Shown here: piece after piece, positions 23,339 through 29,244 of the stretch
Layout: each line of letters begins with the position of its first letter
Position numbering within the stretch: position 1 is the first letter of the stretch
DNA from: a virus
DNA: 64,000 nt
Direction: 5' to 3' (one strand)
IMG/VR virus record: IMGVR_UViG_3300023184_000039
Span: 1-64,000 of that record
Notes under the pieces: generated by a model
Seen by the model: the letters and a program-made list of their open reading frames with translations, nothing else
Databases searched by the model: none
What the model was told of the DNA's origin: nothing
Program-made: the position numbers and the translations under genes

Positions 23339-23975
23339 TGTAACCAGAACTGGGCTTTATGTCGTGATTCCTGTCATTGTAGTCAAACATGGTGACCGCA
23401 ACATACTTCGTTCCGCTTGTTACTGGTTTTGATGCATGAGCATAGGTGTATGTTGATGGGAACATAATTATGTCACCAGCTTTTGGCGTGTATGTCAAGT
23501 CCATGAATGGAAACCATAATTCCCCACCATCATAACCATCATTAAGGTATAGAACGGAAGAAACGGTGCAGGTGTAGGAGAATCCATGGTCGGTGTGAAC
23601 CTGAAAATGCTGTCCAGTGTTATAGCGAACATAATTGATTGCCTCCATGTATTCCATGGTTATGTTGTAGCGCGACTGATAGTCGGATAAGCATTTTTGC
23701 AAACAAGTTTTCGTGTCCCCATAGATACTCCTCAGTCCTTCAAACTGAGGAGGGAGATGCTGCATGTGCATCTCACCAATTTTGCAGTCAACACAGTCTC
23801 GGTATTCTGGCATTTTTTGGCTATGCCCAACCAATGCCTCCATCCACATGTATGGGGATGTTTGGCTATTGCCGACTGCTTCCTCAAGTCTTTGGGGAAT
23901 GCTTAATTCCACGGGTATTGCATTCGTGTATACGATTATGGCCAACTTTGGGTCACCTAAAAAGTAATTTTCCAT
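23331..23975 (-). CDS. P4H-like 2OG/Fe(II) oxygenase 7
   Basis: A 214-residue protein. HTD (His127, Asp129), His180 in YAHASKPVTSGTKYVAV and Lys190 as 2OG anchor are present, with LYLNDGYDGGELWFPFMDLTYTPKAGDIIMFPS. This is one of the closest matches here to the prolyl-4-hydroxylase consensus, including Lys in place of Arg. A Cys-containing segment CVDCKIGEMH (61-70) precedes the core. It is coupled to the DUF6065 gene and diverges from the peroxidase-like gene at 24058. Confidence 0.85.
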   Translation of the reverse strand: MENYFLGDPKLAIIVYTNAIPVELSIPQRLEEAVGNSQTSPYMWMEALVGHSQKMPEYRDCVDCKIGEMHMQHLPPQFEGLRSIYGDTKTCLQKCLSDYQSRYNITMEYMEAINYVRYNTGQHFQVHTDHGFSYTCTVSSVLYLNDGYDGGELWFPFMDLTYTPKAGDIIMFPSTYTYAHASKPVTSGTKYVAVTMFDYNDRNHDIKPSSGYNA

Positions 23976-24057
23976 GCCTGGATGTTATCAGGCGTAATTT
24001 TAAAATATGGTTATGTGGTAACATTTTGGGTAATAGTCAAACAATACGGAGAACCAA

Positions 24058-24960
24058 ATGAGCATGATTCAAGAGGGTGTATCGGCGCAAAATGAAGTGA
24101 TTCTGCCGATATCCATATATGACATATCCGTGTCATCGGCTGATGGAAAGAAAAAAGATATCCTTTCTGGTCGACACGGCAAGGTGACTCTTATATTTAA
24201 TGTTGCGGCTGGTTGTGGGAATATCCCCCAACATTCAGTCCTTGAGGAACTACGACAAATCTACAAAGATGAAAAAGACTTTGACATTATTGCCATCACG
24301 GTTGATGACTTTACCTGCCACGGCTACCCAGAATTTCAAAACGGCTTAAAGGCTTACGCTGAGGCAAACAACCTAGACATGACCGAAGGACAGGTGGCCC
24401 AGTATTATGCCGAAACCAATTTTGGAACGACATTTGAATTCACCGAACTGACAAACGGAAGATACGACAAACACAATTACAGCGATGGGTATAGTCCGAC
24501 AAGGGATAAAATCCAAGAGATGCATCCATTGTGGTCCTACTTGACCGGTGCATATAGCGCAGATATGGGTGACAATGGGCTTCCGTATAGCGTTGAAGAA
24601 GTTCCATGGTCAGATGAAAAACCAAACTATCAACCCAACAAAAAGCCTTACGACCCACTAACGGGCAACTTCACCAAGTTTTTAATTGACAGAACTGGAA
24701 CAAAAGCTACACGCTATGCAAGTGGGTTCCTGCTTGGGGAGAGGGATATCAATAATCACACATTTCCTTGGGTCACAGAAAAATACCAACCCAATGGAAA
24801 GCGTGACTGGATGCCGGTAACAGAAGAAGGAAAAGACCTCAATGCACATTTAAAAGTTGAAAGTGATACAGGTGTGTGGCCAGCCAAATGGCAAAGGGAC
24901 GGAATTGACCACTCACTAGAAATAATCAAGACTGACATAGATAGGTATTTACTTTCATGA
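24058..24960 (+). CDS. Glutathione-peroxidase-like thioredoxin-fold protein
   Basis: A 300-residue protein. GKVTLIFNVAAGCGNIPQHSVLEELRQIY (residues 41-69) matches the GPx active-site strand, with Cys53 where Sec/Cys sits, followed by the strand DFDIIAITVDDFTCHGYPEF in place of the usual FPCNQF. Two long insertions (about 95-210) replace the compact GPx loop. FTKFLIDRTGTKATRYASGF matches the late strand region. GPx-like proteins reduce peroxides with thioredoxin or glutathione. Here activity is uncertain because Gln/Trp partners are not clear. GGAGAACCAA precedes the ATG. It overlaps the PhyH gene by 4 bases (ATGA). Confidence 0.65.
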   Translation: MSMIQEGVSAQNEVILPISIYDISVSSADGKKKDILSGRHGKVTLIFNVAAGCGNIPQHSVLEELRQIYKDEKDFDIIAITVDDFTCHGYPEFQNGLKAYAEANNLDMTEGQVAQYYAETNFGTTFEFTELTNGRYDKHNYSDGYSPTRDKIQEMHPLWSYLTGAYSADMGDNGLPYSVEEVPWSDEKPNYQPNKKPYDPLTGNFTKFLIDRTGTKATRYASGFLLGERDINNHTFPWVTEKYQPNGKRDWMPVTEEGKDLNAHLKVESDTGVWPAKWQRDGIDHSLEIIKTDIDRYLLS

Positions 24961-25721
24961 CGTTGACCGAACAACATGTTTCCACAAAAACTGTGTTGAC
25001 CAATGAACAAATATTAGATTTCCAAACTAATGGATTTCTAGTTTTAGAAAAATTCATAACACCAGAATTGATTGATGCCCACATGAGCAACCCGAAACGA
25101 AACCATTCGGAAAAAGTTGACCATAAAGCAGATGGTTCAGTTCTAAATATACTCTGTGGGGATGAAGTTCAGGAAGTACTCAAACAACTGGATTACGGTG
25201 TTGCCCTCCATTCTGCCGTAACGTACGAAACCAGTTCGGAAAAACCGTGGCATCAAGACGTGGTTCTTACATCAAAATTTGGTGGTGCGCAATATGTTGG
25301 AGTTTGGGTTGCTTGTGAGGATATTTCCGAAGATAGTGGGCCGTTTCAATTAATCCCAGGTTCTCACAAGTGGGATATTGATTACAAGAATGTCTATGAT
25401 TTACCAGAAGAAGAATTGGCAGTGGGTTCACAGAAAAGAATAGAACTTGAAGTTGAGAAAAGAAAATTGGACTCAAGAGTGTTTAAGTTTCATGCAAAAA
25501 AGGGAGACATTATAGTCTGGCATGGACAATTATTCCATTCTGCAGCGACACCAACAAACAGAAATTCAACAAGAAAATCCTTAACTGGACATTATTGCAA
25601 TGCATATGCGCACAATCGGCAAAATGAAAGCCCCCCAACAGTGGATTTCATCTTAAAGCAGATGGATTCGTTAACCGAGATGTATGCTCGCAACAATAGT
25701 GGTGGTTACTACTTCCTTTAA
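24957..25721 (+). CDS. PhyH-type 2OG/Fe(II) dioxygenase 8
   Basis: A 254-residue protein. WHQD (His99, Asp101), a distal His in QLFHSAATP and Arg in NSTRKSLTGHYC are present. VGVWVACEDISEDSGPFQLIPGSHKW is the canonical PhyH segment, shared with dioxygenase 1 (13429-14163). It has an N-terminal FQTNGFLVLEKFITPELID typical of PhyH enzymes. It is coupled to the peroxidase-like gene and followed 7 bases later by a dehydrogenase-like gene, a rightward three-gene operon. Substrate unknown. Confidence 0.87.
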   Translation: MTLTEQHVSTKTVLTNEQILDFQTNGFLVLEKFITPELIDAHMSNPKRNHSEKVDHKADGSVLNILCGDEVQEVLKQLDYGVALHSAVTYETSSEKPWHQDVVLTSKFGGAQYVGVWVACEDISEDSGPFQLIPGSHKWDIDYKNVYDLPEEELAVGSQKRIELEVEKRKLDSRVFKFHAKKGDIIVWHGQLFHSAATPTNRNSTRKSLTGHYCNAYAHNRQNESPPTVDFILKQMDSLTEMYARNNSGGYYFL

Positions 25722-25728
25722 ACATCTT

Positions 25729-26289
25729 ATGGCAAATGTTGGAATAGTTTCCCTTGGCTCAATGGGCACATCATTGGCATACTCGTTATCTATTTCTGGG
25801 CATAACCTATTCTGGGCATCAGATGGTCGTTCAGAAAAAACGAAGATGAACAAAACACTGCTTGCAAATAACGATATTTTGGTATCTGATGTAGGTAATA
25901 TTTCGGAACTTTCCAAAAAGTGCGAATTCATATTCTGTGTTGGACGAGTGAATATCGCCGAAGAAACCGTGATTAGTCTGAAGGATGCTGATTACTCTGG
26001 GGTTCTCGTGGATTGCAACACCCTGTGGGACGAAGTTGAGGAGAATAGATACTACGAATTGCTGAATGATTCAAAAATTCAGTATGTAGATTGTGCCCTG
26101 AGGGGATATCCAATTAATATCGGTTCTTTGAGCGACGGACTTAAAAGGGTGATGCTATTGAGCGGCCAAAAATCCGACAATGTAGCCGAGTTGTTTTCCG
26201 ACGGAATATGGAAAACGGTTATCAGTGAGAATAAAGTAAAGAGTTACAATCGATGGATTACCGCAAATGCACCGGATATGGATTTATAA
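25729..26289 (+). CDS. 3-hydroxyacid dehydrogenase-like NAD-binding protein (short)
   Basis: A 186-residue protein. NVGIVSLGSMGTSLAYSLSISGHNLFWAS is the Rossmann GxGxxG-like N-terminus of the 6-phosphogluconate/3-hydroxyisobutyrate dehydrogenase family (here G-S-L-G-S-M-G). EFIFCVGR and VDCNTLW follow in the expected order. The usual C-terminal helical domain (about 110 residues, with the catalytic Lys) is missing or strongly reduced, so it may bind a nucleotide without dehydrogenating. I take the ATG at 25729, 7 bases after the previous stop. It converges with oxygenase 9. Confidence 0.6.
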   Translation: MANVGIVSLGSMGTSLAYSLSISGHNLFWASDGRSEKTKMNKTLLANNDILVSDVGNISELSKKCEFIFCVGRVNIAEETVISLKDADYSGVLVDCNTLWDEVEENRYYELLNDSKIQYVDCALRGYPINIGSLSDGLKRVMLLSGQKSDNVAELFSDGIWKTVISENKVKSYNRWITANAPDMDL

Positions 26290-26296
26290 AAACAAA

Positions 26297-26923
26297 TCAA
26301 TCGTTTTGTATTACCGAGTAAAATGCAGGGGTGGTAAATCTCTCTCCAGACGTAACTATCTTTACTCCATGTAAATAATTTATATCACCTGGGTGGACTA
26401 CTGCTAGTCCTGGTTCTGGCTTTACGGTTATTCCATGCTGTGGGTAGTACAGTTCACCGCCGTCAAAATCATCGTTATAGTAAAAAAGGGAATTTATATC
26501 GTAGTCAGGAAATGGATTTGGCAGTCCGTTATTCATCTGCTTATCTGCGTGCGGCTTTTGTTCAATTCCCGGAAACCATCTGATTATGCACGGAGGCCGA
26601 TTTGACAGCGACACATTAAATAACTCACTTGCCAAAGAATTCATTTTTGCAATGTATGAATCAATCAATTCGTAAATGCCCAAATCAACTGATTTAAGAA
26701 TATCCCCTGGACACTGTCGGTCATTCCAGTAGGAGGCATCGTATGTGCAGGTTCCGTCCTCTGAATATATATTGACCGGGGATGGATTTTTCCATTGCTT
26801 ATTGGTTCTTGCGAATTGCTCTATTCTCTTGGCGTCATCAAGGTCAATAAAGTTTTTGACAATATGTATGTTTTCAGGACCAGTGCCAAAATGTCCAGGC
26901 GCAATCTTCCATGGGGATGTCAT
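26297..26923 (-). CDS. P4H-like 2OG/Fe(II) oxygenase 9
   Basis: A 208-residue protein. HAD (His125, Asp127), His185 in YLHGVKIVTSGERFTTPAF and Arg195 are present, with FYYNDDFDGGELYYPQHGITVKPEPGLAVVHPGD. It has GHFGTGPENIHIVKNFIDLDDAKRI at the N-terminus, the usual first helix/strand of this family. It is likely co-transcribed with oxygenase 10 and the sulfotransferase upstream. Substrate unknown. Confidence 0.82.
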   Translation of the reverse strand: MTSPWKIAPGHFGTGPENIHIVKNFIDLDDAKRIEQFARTNKQWKNPSPVNIYSEDGTCTYDASYWNDRQCPGDILKSVDLGIYELIDSYIAKMNSLASELFNVSLSNRPPCIIRWFPGIEQKPHADKQMNNGLPNPFPDYDINSLFYYNDDFDGGELYYPQHGITVKPEPGLAVVHPGDINYLHGVKIVTSGERFTTPAFYSVIQND

Positions 26924-26935
26924 TGGAGAATGATA

Positions 26936-27784
26936 TCAGATGAAATTCTTGTACTTTTCCACCACGCTTGGGATGATTGTTCCAGTGCCATTTTCATTAA
27001 GATAAACATATGGACGCAGTAGTTTTCCATTCTGTTTACTTATTTCCGTCCATTCTTCAATTCCATATGTGGCAACATTTTTGTGCCATTCTTCTGTTCC
27101 AGCAAATGGATATTTAATAAAATTCCGTGCCATAATTTTATCTCCCCCAGTAACACATTTTACAGAATGAAAATACGGCTTTCCACCTGGGAATAATGGC
27201 GAACCAGACGGGAAAACTAAAATATCTCCAGATTTTGGTTTATATGTAAATACTTTATCCAAAACAAAAAATTGAATTTCTCCACCGTCATAGTCATCTC
27301 CTAGGTAGGTAATACAGGTTATAAGAAATTTTTCCCCAGGAGAACCCATTGATTCTATTTGAAAATCAGAATGATACCCCATTGCTAGATTTCCAAAAAG
27401 TGCATCATTGGAACGTTCTTGAATTATTTTATATCTGGCGAGGCTTGGAGTCGTAACAAAAGAACCATCCGGCAATGGGACGTTGTTTGATGTTACATAA
27501 TTTGACATAGCACAGGATGTTGCCAATCCCAGTGATTCGTGTAGGAAAAACTCATCCACAAATTCACCATTGACCGTAATTGTCTCACCTAGCAATTCTA
27601 CTTTTTCGCTTGAGTATTTACCAAATGAAAGCCAGTCTGTCCACTCTTCATATATATATTTACCTTTATGAATTTGTTCTGAGTTGCGTATTATATTAAG
27701 AAGGTGCTCGTGGTTTGGAAGTAGTTTTCGGTAGACACAAATCAAATCGTGAATGTATTCTTTTTCAAAATTTAACCCAAACAT
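26936..27784 (-). CDS. P4H-like 2OG/Fe(II) oxygenase 10
   Basis: A 282-residue protein. HSD (His138, Asp140), His206 in YFHSVKCVTGGDKIMARNF and Lys216 are present, with YLGDDYDGGEIQFFVLDKVFTYKPKSGDILVFPSG. An insertion (GSPLFPGGKPY) precedes the distal His. N-terminal 120 residues are specific to this copy. The start overlaps the end of the sulfotransferase gene by 13 bases, a strong sign that both act in one pathway. Confidence 0.82.
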   Translation of the reverse strand: MFGLNFEKEYIHDLICVYRKLLPNHEHLLNIIRNSEQIHKGKYIYEEWTDWLSFGKYSSEKVELLGETITVNGEFVDEFFLHESLGLATSCAMSNYVTSNNVPLPDGSFVTTPSLARYKIIQERSNDALFGNLAMGYHSDFQIESMGSPGEKFLITCITYLGDDYDGGEIQFFVLDKVFTYKPKSGDILVFPSGSPLFPGGKPYFHSVKCVTGGDKIMARNFIKYPFAGTEEWHKNVATYGIEEWTEISKQNGKLLRPYVYLNENGTGTIIPSVVEKYKNFI

Positions 27785-28488
27785 AGTTCATTCTCCCTTA
27801 CTGTTTCGTAGAGTTCGTGGTCAATGCTATTCAATTTTAATATTTCAGAAATTTCGGATTTGCTCAATTCAAAACCAATACGAGGAGAAACATTAGAATG
27901 AATATTGGCAACTGGTGAACCTAGAATATTTTCTATTTTTGCAATTATCGCATTTCTGTTTTCTAGAGTAAAAATATCAATATTGTTATCACGTATTGAT
28001 TCAAAAACTTTTTCAATCGGCGGTGATTTTGGCAAATGTAGTAAACCATATTCATCTGTGTAGGTTTTTGTTGACAAATACGAACTTTGCATATTTTCTT
28101 CCCCATCAAATCCAGCAAATTCGTAATCTTTTATTTTTGGGTGTGTTCCATACACAAATTTTAAAAATAGTTTTTTATTGGATAGATTTTCCAAATTATG
28201 ACGATGGTGATATGCAAACAGACTCATAAGTCTAGAAACTGGTTCTCGAATAATTGAAAAAGAATAGTCAAACTGAAGATATTCAAATGGGTCTAAGGCA
28301 AAATGCCCGCAAAGATAGTACTTTGGGTGTTGTTGAAAGAGTAATTTTGGTTTTCCGCTCACACCCCAAAAATCTCTACCACCAGAAACTCGGGGAGCAG
28401 ATTTATTTTTTTGTATTTCTGTAGTTAGGGATGTACCAGAAGTTTTTGGTATGTGAAGAAAGTACACAGCACTGTATTCTTTTTCCAT
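27772..28488 (-). CDS. Sulfotransferase-family protein
   Basis: A 238-residue protein. FLHIPKTSGTSL (residues 10-21) is the 5'-phosphosulfate-binding loop of the sulfotransferase superfamily (K-T-x-G-T-S/T). FSIIREPVSRLMSLFAYH has the R...S pattern of the 3'-phosphate-binding site. These are the two PAPS-binding signatures. It should transfer a sulfate from PAPS to a hydroxyl of a sugar, lipid or protein. PAPS must come from the host; the PAPS-reductase-like gene at 54565 is not a PAPS synthase. It forms an overlapping leftward unit with oxygenases 10 and 9 and sits directly after the FN3/FFPP gene. Confidence 0.78.
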   Translation of the reverse strand: MEKEYSAVYFLHIPKTSGTSLTTEIQKNKSAPRVSGGRDFWGVSGKPKLLFQQHPKYYLCGHFALDPFEYLQFDYSFSIIREPVSRLMSLFAYHHRHNLENLSNKKLFLKFVYGTHPKIKDYEFAGFDGEENMQSSYLSTKTYTDEYGLLHLPKSPPIEKVFESIRDNNIDIFTLENRNAIIAKIENILGSPVANIHSNVSPRIGFELSKSEISEILKLNSIDHELYETVRENELCLG

Positions 28489-28509
28489 GCCACAAACATA
28501 CCATTCTTA

Positions 28510-29241
28510 TTATTTAAAAGATGGCGGAAAGTGTGGTGGGAAAAACGGGGGAAAAAACGGGGGAAAGAATGGAGGAAAGTGTGGAGGGAAGAATGGCGGA
28601 AAGAACGGTGGGAAGTGTGGGGGGAAAAACGGCGGGAAAAACGGCGGGAAGTGTGGTGGGAAGAACGGAGGAAAGAACGGAGGAGCAACTGGGGTAACTG
28701 AGTTTGATGCTGCCGATGTTGCCGTACCGTATGCCGTAGAAGCCGTGACGGTGAATGTATAAGCCTGGCCGTTAGTAAGACCCGTAATACTGATTGGCGA
28801 TGCCCCAGTGCCTGTGAGCCCGCCTGGTGACGACGTGGCAGTATATGTTGCAGACCCTGCTGTTCCGGTGGAGTTGGCAGTGTATGCAACGGTTGCCGTG
28901 GTGTTTCCTGCACTAGCAGAACCAATGGTTGGTGCTGTTGGTCCAACACCCATTACGAGCGATGGGCTTGCAGATGAAGCAGCAGACTCAACACCGCTTG
29001 AAGAAATTGCAACAACAGTGAAGGTTCTTGTTGTTCCTGCCGTCATTCCGGTTACGGTAATTGGGCTAGATGCACCAGTTGCTGTTTGTCCTGAATCGGA
29101 AGTTGCTCTATAGGTAAGGGTACCTTTACCTGTATACGCAGGGGCGGTAAAGAATACATCGGCAGAAGTTCCAGATTTAAGCGTGGGTGTACCAATGGTC
29201 GGTACACCTGGAATTTTCCCGCCTGAATCCTTTGTTGCCAT
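28510..29241 (-). CDS. FN3 + (F/H)FPP-repeat protein, copy B
   Basis: A 243-residue protein. Two fibronectin-III-like domains (about residues 12-95 and 98-182) are followed by PVAPPFF and about 14 four-residue units in the order FFPP, FFPP, HFPP (three times), then FFPP three times, HFPP and a short SFK tail. The second FN3 and the junction (SPISITGLTNGQAYTFTV...SVTPVAPPFFPPFF) are homologous to copy A at 12281-12835. It lacks the Cys-rich end. It lies 3 bases after fibre B, as copy A does after fibre A. Probably a fibre-associated adhesion or decoration protein. Confidence 0.72.
   Translation of the reverse strand: MATKDSGGKIPGVPTIGTPTLKSGTSADVFFTAPAYTGKGTLTYRATSDSGQTATGASSPITVTGMTAGTTRTFTVVAISSSGVESAASSASPSLVMGVGPTAPTIGSASAGNTTATVAYTANSTGTAGSATYTATSSPGGLTGTGASPISITGLTNGQAYTFTVTASTAYGTATSAASNSVTPVAPPFFPPFFPPHFPPFFPPFFPPHFPPFFPPFFPPHFPPFFPPFFPPFFPPHFPPSFK
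28523..28686 (-). repeat. 12-bp tandem repeat array (FFPP/HFPP-coding)
   Basis: About 14 imperfect 12-base units of type GGCGGGAAGAACGG (top strand), encoding FFPP or HFPP on the bottom strand. It is inverted relative to the array at 12581-12645. Wobble positions differ between units, so the repeat has been kept mainly at protein level. Confidence 0.85.
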
Positions 29242-29244
29242 AAG

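Noticed and set aside
10967-24018. TATGTGG found upstream of three transcription units (10967, 21862 on the minus strand, 24012)
   Set aside because: A 7-base word is expected several times by chance in 128 kb of both-strand sequence, so the three hits are not evidence for a shared promoter.
28487-28762. A rightward open frame coding for Gly-Gly-Lys-Asn/Cys repeats
   Set aside because: It is the antisense reading of the FFPP-coding array. The leftward frame joins two FN3 domains and has a homologue at 12281, so the rightward frame is a shadow.
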